64,000 bases of DNA, taken from Hirundichthys speculiger. Lineage: Eukaryota; Chordata; Actinopteri; Beloniformes; Exocoetidae. The DNA is taken from assembly GCA_018398805.1 (NCBI GenBank), contig JAGFBZ010000363.1:930001-994000 (forward strand), given 5' to 3'. The position numbers and the translations under genes are program-made. The notes under the pieces were generated by a model. The model was given only the letters and a program-made list of their open reading frames with translations. It ran no database searches and was not told the DNA's origin. Every line of letters starts with the position of its first letter. Position 1 is the first letter of the stretch. This document shows, one piece after another, positions 13,001 to 23,310 of this stretch.

Positions 13001-16000
13001 TTAAGATTTATCAGACTAAGTTCTACAGACACTTCTGCTTACTCTGCATTTTCAAACACCGAAGGAAAAAAAAAAAATTATTTTTGCCTACCCTGTTATT
13101 TCAACCGAACTGGCTGCCGAACAAGCAGACGCACAAATGCATTTTCAACGACATTATTTCTACTAACGGCAGGAGAAGCAACATTTTATATCTGAGTTGG
13201 AATATTCAGATATAGGTTTTGATTTTCTGATGCAGCCAATTGCCATTGTTGTTTTGTTTTTCAGCATTCAGGATGCTTAGAAACCAATCAAAACGGTACC
13301 TGATAATGGTTATGTTAATCTTTATGGATTCAGTCTTTATTTACAAAATTAGAAACAACAATGACAAGCAGCCACATAATAAGCAGCTTTTAAAAAAATG
13401 CTTATAACCTGACTGATCAGAGCAGGTTAAAGGACACATACGATGTTATTTAATAACAAGTCGACACAAAGTCCCAGGCTGCTAATAAAATGTTTGACTC
13501 AAAACACCAGAGATAAGTCACCTTAATTCCCCTTTCAGGCATGATTACAGTTGTCAGTTTTAGGGGGATGTTGTTTAAAAATGGCATCAGGTCACTGACC
13601 TGTTTCCCAGTATCTAATGTAGAATATCTAATCCATGTGGGATATGGTTCAGGTGCCATGGCATGATTTTCTGAGGCTGGCTGAGAGGAATTTAGCTCAA
13701 GGCTCAAATGTACTGATAACAAAGTGGTTAAAATGACTGTGTTTCCTTTAATTCATTGTCTTGTGCTGACAACGGTTGTCCTGTATGCTGCTGTGAGTTA
13801 CAATGACCATCTCTGATTGTATACAAATGGAGATTAAATCCACTTGCACCCTCTGTCCGTTTGTCCAGTCAAGTGCTTTGGTAAGTGTTGTACAATTGCC
13901 TCGCTAGAACTCACTAATTATTGGTAAACTAATATGCATTAATAGTAAAACTGAAATAATGGGGGGGGGGGGGGGGGGGGTCAACTCCACTCCAGCCCCT
14001 CTTCTGAGGACTGTACCTCTCAGTTCATACAGTTTAGCATTACCTTCCTCTGAGGAACAGCACATCCAGCATGATGTGAAAATGGGTAGCGATAAAGATG
14101 GGGAAGTTGAATGCTACGACTCTGTTTTTGATATGGCAGAGATCGCAGTCACCTAAATATACACTCCTCACAAAAAGTTAGGGACATTTGAATTTTGGGT
14201 GAAATTTATGGAAAATGGAAAAAAAAAAAAAAAAGAATGCTGCAGTGATGATATATCATGAAAGTAGGGGCATTTCACTGGAAGCTTGCACTGGTAATTT
14301 CTTTATCTCAAGCAACTTATTGACACAAAAGCTAACAGCAGTGGTGGGAGTACCACAACAAAAAATGTTCCCACGGCACTGCTCACAATGAAGCGGGCGT
14401 CAGCGTGGGCTGGTGCCAAAGGACGTCCACTTCTATGCCTTTCTATGGCTCTGTCTCCTGTTGCAACGTGCTTCTGACACTTAATCTCAGGTGACTGCCC
14501 TCTGAGAACATCTCGTTCGAAGCCTCAGAACGTCCAGGTACTGCTGATCGACTGTTGGGCGTCGTCTTGGTCTCGTGATGTCAAAATGTGAACAGCATGA
14601 TGAAGAGCACTGTTGAAATACAAACTGTCATTGAAAGCAGAATCATTTAGTCGTTGATTCATGGACCAGATACCTGTCGTGATCGTGATGCGGTTGTTTA
14701 CCTTGTTACGCAACAGCATGTTACGCAGGAAGTTCTGGAACACTGAACAGCTGGACGTGCATACTCACAAGTTCAGAAAAGGTCAAATTAAGTTCACCCT
14801 GTAAAGGTTACAGCGCATTTTAGGTGCATTCTGAAATTTTATTCAAAAGCTAAATATCCCTAACTGTTTGTGAGTAGTGTATATGCTCTTGTGTACAATA
14901 AGATTCTTTTTTGTCCCCTATGTCCCCTTTAATATAAAAATGGCAACAACACAAAAGGCAAGTTATGATAATTTCCGCTGTGTGTACCGATATACTTCCA
15001 TAGAGAAAACACAGACACGGTCTGCTTCACCCACTGGATGGATGACAAGATTAAACCTTTGGCCTACTCACATTCGCAAGTGTTTATTTATTTATTTTTT
15101 AACTTTATTTAGATTTAGAAACTGTTTGACACATCCTTTTGTTATAAATTAACTGTAACATGTGAACATGTTACACCAATCAGTGCAGTGCTCTGTGGTG
15201 AGTTTAGGCAAGGTGGGGAGGAAGGGTTATAAACTGACAGCGTGAGCGTACCAAACAACTATGAGGAACCAGAGGGGTATGCCCCTCTCCCCTCCCCAGT
15301 TGGGATTTCCAGCTATAGCAAGACCTGATGAAAATATTAGCATTAATAAAGAATTCTGTCTTTCTAGATGAACTAATAACTGTTGTTTTGGCCAAATGAT
15401 GATTAATTTAGTGTTTCCGAGGGTTAAAAAAAATGATATTTTTATCAATACAACTGTAGACCAATAAGTAATACTGCAACTCATTTAAATAAAATTAGAC
15501 CAATAGAGACTCACAGATATCTACATGAGTGAACACGAGGGTGAGTCACATATGTGAAACTATTTCATTTTGTGGCCATTCGTCTATATTTAATTTTTTA
15601 CTTCATTTCCAACCAACAAGGAATTATTAACAGCCTTGTCCACTGGTATTGCCTCAATAAAATAATAATTTATGAGCAAAAAGAAAAGTGGTCATCCAAT
15701 ATGGATTTTTTTCAAGTCCAATGCTGAATATTTAAAGTGCAACATGGCCTTGAGCCACATAAAAGGCTGACATCATCGTCTTTTCTAGATATTTTCAACT
15801 GATTAAAAAAAAACAAAAATGATGAATGATAACCAATAAAAGACTTAAAAAGTGAAAAGTTAAACACGACTGTATGTGAATACACCCTCTTCAATAATGT
15901 CTGCAGCATTTTTTTTTTTACATCTGTTCTGTACTCTGACTGTGGCGCACATCTTAATGTGTTAAACAAAATCAGTATTTAAATCCTTAAAATCTTTCAA

Positions 16001-19000
16001 AAGCATCCACAACGACAGAACTGCATGTACGATTTGCCTGAATTTTCCAGTTGTGGAAATAATTGTTAGACACTGAAATCATCTCAAAATGTTAAATAAT
16101 CAGCTTAAGCTATTAGCCGCTCGATTACAAGAACAAATGGAGCAAATTATCTTAAATGGTAGTAAATCTTCAGAGCGTTGCACCAACACACCATTCCTAG
16201 TAGAGTCGCAATCTCTCCGCTCATAACAGTATTCCCCCAGTCAGCTTAAGAATTCTTCACATCTTTCCTTGATCTCAGTGTTTTTCCCACCACAGTCAAG
16301 GAAAGGTGTTCAGAACAAGACCACGCTATTCGTGGCAACTGGAACCAAGAATATAAATGGCTTTGATTAGAAGTGCGGCACATAAACAAGACGGATTCAC
16401 ACAGAAGAAAGCAAACTTCATCTTCAGGTTCCCACTCTGAGATACCAGTTGTAATCAGTGAGCCACAGTGGAGGCCATGAGCAAATCACTATAATTTATT
16501 TATCTCATGTTTATATACAGAATTTGCATGCTTTCTGACTCCTAAAGTCCACTTTTCCCCCTTCTCCTCTAAAGTCTTTCCAAGGCTAAAAACGCAGAGA
16601 CATCTGGGGACAACAGGGGGGGTTGAAAAAAAAAAAAGAAAAAGGGGAAAAATGATATCAGGAATATATCGTCGCCATGAACCTGCTTTCAAGAATTACA
16701 GTGAAACATGTAAGAGAGATTGATTTTGGTCAGCTGACCTCCCTCATCCTGTTTAGAAGAATTATTGGCGCTCTATCCTACGCCGACTCAAAATAATAGC
16801 TACTGTGCCCCTACCATGTAGCAATCTGCCACTGGATCATTCTCGCCAAGGTCACAGAGTAAATCACATGGACTGGAGTGAGGGAAGAGCACAGGACGAC
16901 AGGATGTGTGGACAAGGAATGTGCAGCATCTTTACAGGGGCTGGAGGGCCACAGGCCACTTTCAAAATTAGTGATTTTTCAGCGGGGGCCAAGCCTGCAT
17001 ACGCACACCAGGCTGAAACTGTGCGGGGCAATTCTTAAATTACTCATGCTTACAGGACCACGTCGACACACACCATGCCCGATCTAAACTGCCCCCACCC
17101 CCTTTCTCCCCCATGGTGAAAGGGGAGGAACAGATTTCTGCCATGCCGAGTCTCCGAGCTGCTCCGACAGACGGAGAAGGAACTTACGACGGGGCGGAGC
17201 CTTCATGCGCATAATGCCCAGATGGGCCCCTGGTTGCTGCCGCACCGCTTCTTCCTATGCACTCACACCCCGCTCCCACAATGCACTTTGAGGATGCTCC
17301 TGCTTGAGTGGGGGATGAGTGCGAGCACCAGGTTCATATTGCACCATGTTCACATTTGCACCATTTGTGACATAATATCCCTCAGAAATGTGCACAGTGA
17401 AACGAAAGGACGAGAGGAACATGCTTGACTATAAAGAATGAATAAGAATGAACAAAAGTAAAACACATGAATGTATTTACATCATGTAAGGAGAGTTAAA
17501 ACGTAACAAAACTGAAAACTGGATCCATACAGATTTGTTCCCCTGCTGTTGCAGCTGACCTAAAGTCTGTGAAAGCAGTCTGCAAAGACTCACCTGTGTA
17601 CTCGATTCTAAATCATATTCTTTAACACAAAGATAGTTTTTACGGTATCCATATATGTGCTACAGGATCTCCCTCCCAAGCCAGGGTCGTCCACTATTTG
17701 CGGCCCTCACTGACCCTACAACTGTGTACACTGCACCGTACAAAGGTTTTATTTAATATCACTGTAATCAGCATGAGGTCATGTCTTTGTTGTATGATCA
17801 GCCTCTGACATGTTTGGAACTGATCTCTGAACACCCTGGGTTATGTCAAGAGCTCTCAGGTTTCAAAAGAAACCCTACTCTACGCTTTAAAGGAATGTTT
17901 GGCCCTTCATCTATAACATGGTTACTTCTGAGGAGCCAAAAAAAGGACAAAACATAAGAAAAATAAAAATAATACCTCAGAAAACCCATAAAAAGAAGCT
18001 ACAGCAAAAAGGAAAATACAGCAGTGAGAAAAAGTCTGAGGCACCATTCGTCTTGTTGCTGTATCCATTTTAATTTTCTTGTCACTTTATGAAAATACAA
18101 ATGGCCAAACAATTATAATATTAGAGGTAGAACAATTAACTGGTTACCCAATTACTGGCTTTTTAAAAAATTCAAAATCTATAGCAAAACCCACATCTGT
18201 TAAGCTCAAGAAACTTCAGAAACGAGCACAGATTTAAGTCTTTTTCAGGAGAGTGTTCCATACAGATGTTTGCACTAATGTTAAACGGGATTTGGTTTGA
18301 TTTAGATTCAATAGAGCCAGCTTCCTGTATTTTCTGTTTTGTAAGAAACAGGAATATAAATGTGCATGTCATTAAAACTTTGCAAAAAACAGTGGGACGA
18401 GAGGTGCCTGAGACTTTTGCACAGCACTGTGAATTAAAGAAATGAATCAGAAAACTGAGCATTTCACATACAGCATTATTCTATGAAAACTGTATTTTGT
18501 TTCTAATCATTTCTTTTCAGTAGGGCTGGACAATATGCCCTCAAAACAATATCATGATTAATTAAGCATGTTACATCAGTTACGATATGCTCAACTATTA
18601 AAACTGGGATATTTTTCTGAGGAAATAACACATATCTTCATCATTTTAAAATAAGAAGAGTAAAACATACAGGTTTACAGTTTATGGCCAATCATGACTT
18701 ATTTAACCAACTGAAATAATTCATATGGGCGGGATTATATCGGCTCAGGGCTGGATAATATGGCCAAAATTTTTTATCACAATATATCTCTTAATTTTGG
18801 TCAATATGAGATAAGTCCATTATCAAAATGAATAATATGAAAACCACGGAGCAACGGCCAAGGATTTCCAGTATCGATAAATGTACCTACAAACCTCACC
18901 CTACAAAACTAGGTAATATTTTAGTAATAAAAATGGTTTAAAAAATGACTGGATAAACTTTCACCTTTTATTCAAAGTCATAACCAAGAACTATGAAGTT

Positions 19001-19772
19001 ACCATCAGACAAAAACAAACTTCTTGACATTGTCATAATAATGTAACTTAAATTAGTCACATGATAATTACTGAAATACTTTCTATTGTGATTTATATGT
19101 TGTTATATTGTTTTGTCCAGCACTTATCGGTTCTGAATGTCAGGTTTCTATTCATTTTTAGTTCCCAGCCCATCCCTACCTCCCAGCCTCCGCATCTATG
19201 AAGATGCTGAAGCTGCTGTTTCATTATTTTGGTTTTGTGTTCAGGAAACACCTCTAAATTCAAAGTTATGACTCCAACATCTGGATTGGAAATGCCCACA
19301 ACAGAAACGTCTTTACGTCCATTTCTAAGGGGGAGGTTCTCCATCCCAGGGCTCCATTCAGTATCTACTGGGCTTCACCAAATGGAAGAGCTGGAGTTCC
19401 CATTTTGTAACACACGTCACTTGATTCTTATATATTTATTAACTCAAAACCTTTGTGACAAGCTATATTAAACACAGTGTCCGTTATCAGCCATGTTGTC
19501 CTTGTACCCAGCTGCTCTGAGGATGTCGCGTGCGTTCCTCCCACGTAACGAGAGCGCTGGCGGTTGAACAGGTGTAGCCTACTTACCTGGTGAAAACTCC
19601 TACATTTCTCAAACTTGTCATGGTATTTACCTGCCACGACCACTTTGTCCTCCCTTCCTCTCAGAGCGAGCTCTCTGCTCGGCAGCGGAGTTTTATCTGC
19701 CATGTTCTCGGCGACAGCGAGCGACAGGTAAACTGGGAAGCAGACAAACGCTGAAAATATGTGTATGGACAT
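911..19772 (-). CDS. msrA: Peptide-methionine (S)-S-oxide reductase, partial, with a frameshift in exon 3
   Basis: MsrA reduces methionine-S-sulfoxide in proteins, using a catalytic cysteine recycled by further cysteines and thioredoxin; vertebrate forms act in mitochondria and cytosol. Coding exons read on the minus strand: 19772-19631, 7606-7538, 7376-7259 and 1015-911. All have GT-AG junctions and all three visible junctions are phase 1. Recognisable parts, in order: [12 protein letters not shown] leader, FGMGCFWG with catalytic Cys about residue 74, [22 protein letters not shown], then [10 protein letters not shown] and [10 protein letters not shown]. The family continues with MRQGNDHGTQYRS, which is absent here, so the C-terminal exons with the resolving cysteines lie left of base 1. 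Exon 3 is 118 nt, whereas phase 1-to-phase 1 requires a multiple of 3, and two frames are needed to read it. Identity is certain from motifs; whether the locus is functional is open. Confidence 0.93.
1016..3455. other. msrA intron 3, right part, no recognised feature
   Basis: Ordinary AT-rich intronic sequence with a short (GA)n at about 2063-2082. Reading frames are short and lack recognisable motifs. Confidence 0.6.
3456..4474 (+). mobile_element. Non-autonomous hAT transposon with BED-finger remnant
   Basis: A 1,019-bp element with ends TAGGGTTGGGAAT and ATTCCCATCCGTA, a 13-bp terminal inverted repeat with two mismatches. It is flanked on both sides by the exact 8-bp direct repeat ATTGTGAC (3448-3455 and 4475-4482), the hallmark of hAT insertion. 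Inside, at about 3630-3800, is a BED-type zinc finger: [11 protein letters not shown] in one frame, then NMQKHLRT in another, so it is frameshifted. A donor-like GGCAACTCTG|GTAAGT follows near 3913, and DMLIFLQNN near 4057-4090 resembles the C-terminal end of hAT transposases (DMLIFLQKN). The catalytic middle is missing: an internal-deletion derivative, not able to make transposase. Confidence 0.88.
4483..6111. other. msrA intron 3, middle part
   Basis: Mostly unremarkable. Bases 4960-5130 are (CTGTCCATC)-like low-complexity sequence. Around 5170-5575 two plus-strand open segments can be joined by a GT-AG intron (5237-5365) into a frame of about 90 codons from the ATG near 5166. The product ([20 protein letters not shown] in the second part) is not recognised. 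This is only a weak candidate for a nested gene. Confidence 0.4.
6112..7213 (-). mobile_element. Degenerate Tc1-like transposon
   Basis: About 1.1 kb with inverted ends: GGCAAGAAAGACTATGTGAA at the left, and the reverse complement of the right end reads GGCAAGAAGGAAATATGTGA. Between them the sequence follows the reverse strand of a common fish Tc1-like element, including the parts corresponding to GTTGTGGATCAGACC, GATGTCTGGTGTG, CCACTGGGATGATGTTTTGA and ATTGGACTC. The transposase frame is riddled with stops. The right end sits about 46 bp from the msrA exon 3 donor. Confidence 0.78.
7259..7376 (-). CDS. msrA: msrA coding exon 3 with catalytic Cys and a 2-nt frameshift
   Basis: The exon begins GA ATG GGC TGT, giving [11 protein letters not shown] with the catalytic cysteine. 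The same frame then breaks into nonsense, while the next frame reads [17 protein letters not shown]. Family members (E. coli GVERLFW) need GVEKLFW, two bases more than are present at the AAAA run on the plus strand (7343-7346). Length is 118 nt instead of the expected 120. Splice sites GCAG| and |GTACTG look normal. Either a real two-base deletion or a homopolymer assembly error explains it; the sequence alone cannot decide. Confidence 0.93.
7538..7606 (-). CDS. msrA: msrA coding exon 2
   Basis: A 69-nt exon bounded by TTTACAG| and |GTGAGA. It encodes [17 protein letters not shown] and then METITFG, the segment just before the catalytic motif in vertebrate MSRA. Phase 1 at both ends. It is separated from exon 3 by a short intron of 161 bp. 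Confidence 0.92.
7607..14159. other. msrA intron 1, proximal part
   Basis: No exon recognised. Contents are AT-rich unique sequence, A/T homopolymers (for example about 12208-12232), a stretch at 11180-11830 that seems distantly related to 29580-30250 (shared cores GTCAGCAGCA.TTGCTGTTC and CTGCAGTAG), and a 20-base G run at 13961-13980. Confidence 0.5.
13961..13980 (+). repeat. Poly-G run (G20)
   Basis: A second run of twenty G on the plus strand, inside msrA intron 1. Confidence 0.95.
14160..14881. mobile_element. Tc1/mariner-like non-autonomous element, about 722 bp
   Basis: Terminal inverted repeats of about 30 bp: left TACACTCCTCACAAAAAGTT then AGGGACATTT, right end reverse complement TACACTACTCACAAACAGTT then AGGGATATTT. 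A TA dinucleotide flanks each end (14158-14159 and 14882-14883). No intact transposase; the interior contains only short open segments such as 14743-14525 on the minus strand. TIR length and TA target sites place it in the Tc1/mariner superfamily. Confidence 0.82.
14882..18018. other. msrA intron 1, middle part, no recognised feature
   Basis: AT-rich intronic sequence with several A-runs. A more GC-rich stretch at 17040-17300 contains scattered CpG but no recognisable exon. Confidence 0.5.
18019..18429. mobile_element. Tc1/mariner-like MITE, about 411 bp
   Basis: Left end CAGCAGTGAGAAAAAGTCTG followed by AGGCACC. The right end reverse complement reads CAGTGCTGTGCAAAAGTCTC followed by AGGCACC. 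A TA precedes the left end (18017-18018); the right flank is TG, a decayed TA. This matches the ends of a widespread fish Tc1/mariner family with CAAAAGTCTCAGGCACC termini. No transposase reading frame remains. Confidence 0.75.
18521..19170. mobile_element. hAT-type element, host of a nested insertion
   Basis: Begins TAGGGCTGGACAATATG. It carries a segment related to 50153-50470, seen as CTGAAATAATT..ATG.GC..GATTA.AT and, after the interruption, TTCTGAATGTC.GGTTTC. The right terminus is not clearly resolved. A second, related element interrupts it at 18747-19124. Confidence 0.5.
18747..19124. mobile_element. Nested hAT-type MITE, about 378 bp
   Basis: Ends AGGGCTGGATAATAT and (reverse complement of the right end) AGTGCTGGACAAAACAATAT. 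Flanks are TATCGGCT on the left (18738-18745) and TATCGGTT on the right (19125-19132), an 8-bp duplication with one difference. The host sequence resumes after the right flank as TTCTGAATGTC, as in the uninterrupted relative near 50440. Confidence 0.55.
19631..19772 (-). CDS. msrA: msrA coding exon 1 (N-terminal leader)
   Basis: This exon encodes 47 residues plus one base, ending at a GCAG|GTAAAT donor. The first 23 residues are hydrophobic ([19 protein letters not shown]), resembling a signal or targeting segment. A second in-frame ATG at 19703-19701 starts [15 protein letters not shown] proteins are known to exist as targeted and cytosolic forms, so the second ATG could give a leaderless protein; that use is inferred. 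Exon 1 joins exon 2 as [12 protein letters not shown], close to the mammalian KHHVNGN segment, which supports this start exon. Confidence 0.85.
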
Positions 19773-20403
19773 ACAACAGTGAGTATGGCTTTATTCTTCC
19801 GGGATGCTTCCCTGGCGGCGGGCTGTTACCTTAACGGGGAGCGCGAGGGAGGGGTTGGGGGCAAGGCGGCAAACAACGCCATCAATATGAATATTCATCG
19901 CGCGTGGGCAACGTCGTGCACTGCATATTAACTAGTCAAGGGGTTAATATGACTTTGGCACAAAAGCCTGCAGAGCACCGTGTGCGGGAACGAAATTAAA
20001 TTTAAATAAATATCCACTGCATTCAGCATGCAAATGAGCACTGGCCAATTACCGGCTCTCATTCAGCGGAACGCGCTTGTGGTGGACCGGGCTGGAATGT
20101 GGATGTATAGATGGTGAGGTGCGTCTGTTTGCGTCGAGGAAGCCGTGTGTGCAGGGTTAATATGAACGAGGAACAGAGGAGTCTACCTCTACCTTTGGTC
20201 CGGCATTATATTGGGACAATAAAAACTAAATTGTTTTCACATAACGTGAAAAGGGGAACCTTGGATGAGCAATATAATGTAAGATGTTTTTTTTTTTTTT
20301 TTCCAGATACTTTGACCCAATGTCACCATTTTGTAGGTCAAGTGTCCCAGTACGCACTGATCCTTCATTCATTCCAGTACAGCCGCTTGTTCTGATCACC
20401 AAG
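19773..20403 (-). promoter_or_regulatory. msrA upstream region, probable TATA-less promoter
   Basis: GC- and CpG-richer than its surroundings from about 19795 to 19870, directly upstream of msrA exon 1. A strong ETS-type site, CTTCCGGG on the plus strand (CCCGGAAG on the minus), lies at 19796-19803. Further out are an octamer ATGCAAAT (about 20028) and a CCAAT box (about 20043) among CpGs, which could be a second promoter or a conserved element. The transcription start cannot be placed from sequence alone. Confidence 0.5.
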
Positions 20404-21142
20404 AGTGGCTGCGGTTACATGATGTTTTTTAATTCGGAATTAATAATTAGGAATTAAATAATTCCGAATTAAACTATTTTCCTTCGAGTTTACATGGAAA
20501 TAGTAATTCCGAATTAAGGTTTACATGGAAAACACGTTTGTTCGGCTTTATCCAACTCCACTTTAGGTCTGGGGGTTGGGAAGGGTTCTGATTGGATGGG
20601 GGGGGGACATCTTTACATCAACCGGAAGAAAACAAACTTAGCTAACTCGATTAGCAACAACATTTCACTTATTTTTGACCTGGGTGGCGTCTCTATCTGC
20701 GAAACCTCCTTCATTTAACCTGGCCGCTTTGAAAAGCTCACAAATTTTTATGTTTCCTGCCATCTGTTCTTTTAATTATTTCCAGTTCCTCCAAGCTATT
20801 TATTAAATAAATCGTCTCTGCTCTTGAACACCGTTTACTGCGTGCTGCCGTTTTGAAAACAAGCCCAGCGCGGAATATAAGTGTCATCGCGACAGACGGG
20901 CAAGAGAACGAGCATGCGCAGAAGGACGGGAATTAATTTAAAGAGGAATGAGTGTATACATGACCGCGGAATTACTTAATGCGGAATTAAAATGGGAATA
21001 AACCAGCCACTTACTTCGGAATTAAGTTTAATTCGGAATTGACATTTTCATATGGAATTAAGTGTTTACATGGTAACTTTTATTCGGCTTTAACTTTAAT
21101 TCTGAATTAAAGAGGAATTAAACTTCCCATGTAAACGCACTG
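20404..21142. mobile_element. MITE rich in AATTCCGAATTAA palindromes
   Basis: About 740 bp. The left end reads TGCGGTTACATG followed by TTTTTTAATTC. The reverse complement of the right end reads CAGTGCGTTTACATG followed by TTTAATTC. Subterminal regions on both sides repeat the palindromic box AATTCCGAATTAA and the phrase TTTACATGG many times. The centre (about 20560-20930) is unrelated and has no long reading frame. Superfamily not assigned. Confidence 0.65.
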
Positions 21143-21409
21143 AATGACGCCCAAACTGCAGCAGGAGGCAAAAGTAAAAAAAAGAAAAGGAAAAAAACAA
21201 CAACGCAAGTATGTGGAAACACTAGATACCAAGTCTACATTTCCTTATATGTAAGAAAATAGCAGCAGTCGGTGGAATCAAACTGTACAGACAGCTAAAA
21301 AGAACAGCCCAATATGAAGGATTTATCTGACATGTGTTGTACCCCGGCATTTACAGTTCTATTTTTTTTATAACAAAAGTACCTAAACCTTGGAGGAACT
21401 GAAGACCTA

Positions 21410-22161
21410 CCGTATTTTCCGGACTATAAGCTGCTACTTTTGTCTCCACGCTTTAAACCATGAGGCTTATACAGAGATGCGGCTTTTCTATGAAATTTTT
21501 TCTTCAGCCCTCAGGGGGCGCTCTAGCAGCACAAAAACCAAAAACAAACAAAGTAGTTAAAAGCTATTCTGTTTTTGTTAAGTCGCCTATGTTGGCTATG
21601 CTACTCTACATTCATTTTGTGAGCATCAATACCTATTGTTATTGGACAAACTGAATTAATAAATTTGTCCAGTCAGTTTGTTGGTTCCCCAGCGGATTTC
21701 CGGGATCTGAGTGGACCCGCCGCGGAGGTAAGGTTTTAATCGCAGATGTGGACCAGCGCAGCGTGGAGCCAGTGGGTCCGCGATCCGGTTCTAAAGCGGA
21801 TCCGGCACTGAGTGCAAGTGGACCCCGATACGGGTCCGTTCCGGATGTCTTTGCCGTGTGGGGTGGTTTCAGGTACACAGGAGGAGGAAAAATAAAGCAA
21901 CTTGGTTTTAGTGTACAGGAGGGAAATTAAACCATGAAATGACCATCAATGACTTTTCTGTTTTGTTTGATCAGCACTTTTACTGCCGTGTTACAGTTAT
22001 CAGTTCAGGTATATGAATAAACACTTATGGTAAAATCTCTTAGCCTGGATACCGGCAGCTTATAGTCCGGTGCGGCATATATGTGACAAAATATATATTT
22101 CGTTTAAATTTTAGTGGGTGCGGCTTATATTTAGGTGCGCTTTATAGTCCAGAAAATACGG
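21410..22161. mobile_element. TA-flanked DNA transposon derivative, 752 bp
   Basis: Terminal inverted repeats CCGTATTTTCYGGACTATAA at both ends (left with C, right with T at Y), each flanked by TA (21408-21409 and 22162-22163). Subterminal copies of the GCGGC-TTAT phrase occur inside both ends. The middle (21690-21850) is GC-rich with repeated GGTCC/CGGATCC words. No transposase frame was found. The family is very common in fish; I do not assign its superfamily beyond the TA target. Confidence 0.75.
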
Positions 22162-23310
22162 TATAAGTCACTTTAGGTTTACATTCAGTTTGTGTGTGGC
22201 TGGGTGAAGGATGCGGGCTACGTCTGGTCAGCAAGACAAATTGTGGACGCAGTAAAGGAAAGGAAATTCATCTCACAATTTGAGCATGATGATTATCTCT
22301 AAATTCCCCAAAAAATGTTTCTGTCTTCACTATATTAGTTTCTACTATATTAGTAGAATAGAGTAGGCTAGGCTAGGCTAGGCTAGGCTAGACAGTGATG
22401 TCTGTCTTTGGCAATGTTTCCCAATTTGATTTGAGAAACATTCAATTATAACCAAAATTATAGACAGAACTTATTAGTTCTATCTTTGACAAAATGGTCA
22501 GAATACACTTTAGAATAATCAGTGGCAACGAAGTCTTTGCAGTTTACTCACGCGATCCATGTTTCTCCCCGAGTTCTTTGCTCTTTGATCCTTCATGTTC
22601 TCTAATTTCAGGGAATCTGTATGGCTCCAATCGTATGTGGCATTTTAACAACTTTAAAGGTGATATCCGCCTCAGAAAGCTTGGTTTAATGCAAAATGTA
22701 AGTAACATTCTCACTACACACTGAAATGTGTTTATGAATGTGCCACTTGACCCATAAAATGGCGGAAGGCTTGTTGTGACATCATATGGATGCTATCAGA
22801 CTGATGTGAACTGGCTACTGCTTTGAAGTGACTTCAAACACAGTATGTCGAGTGCACAAAAGTAATGTAGCAACAGCGAACCTGTATGATTTATTTTTGA
22901 AGTTTTTGCGCAGTGGAAGCCAACAAATTCATAAATTATAATGAGAAGAAGGTTGAGGAGAAGGAGCGCAAAACAAAGCTTCTGCCAGCACAGAATTGTG
23001 GAGATCAGTCACATAACAGTGACATGAAAGACACATGAAATGTGACCTGATAGTTCACACTTAAATCACATTGGAAAACATCACACGTGTAACTGATTCA
23101 GGACCACATATGCAAGTGAACCCGGTCTGATGTGAAAAAAATCATATTTATTGTTATGTATTGACAGCGCAATTAGAAAGACTGCGTAACTATTGTCTGG
23201 TTGTATAGCTTAGGTCTAGAAAGCTGCCTTAGAACCAATATAAGATTTCTGAGAAATATCTTATGGCTATATGTCCTATAGTCATATACCATAGCCATTT
23301 AGCTATTTTG
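22162..23310. other. Intergenic, only a short pentamer repeat
   Basis: A (GGCTA)5 array is at 22366-22390. Otherwise nothing recognisable in about 1.1 kb of AT-rich sequence. Confidence 0.6.
22366..22390 (+). repeat. (GGCTA)5 microsatellite
   Basis: Five perfect tandem GGCTA units. Confidence 0.95.
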
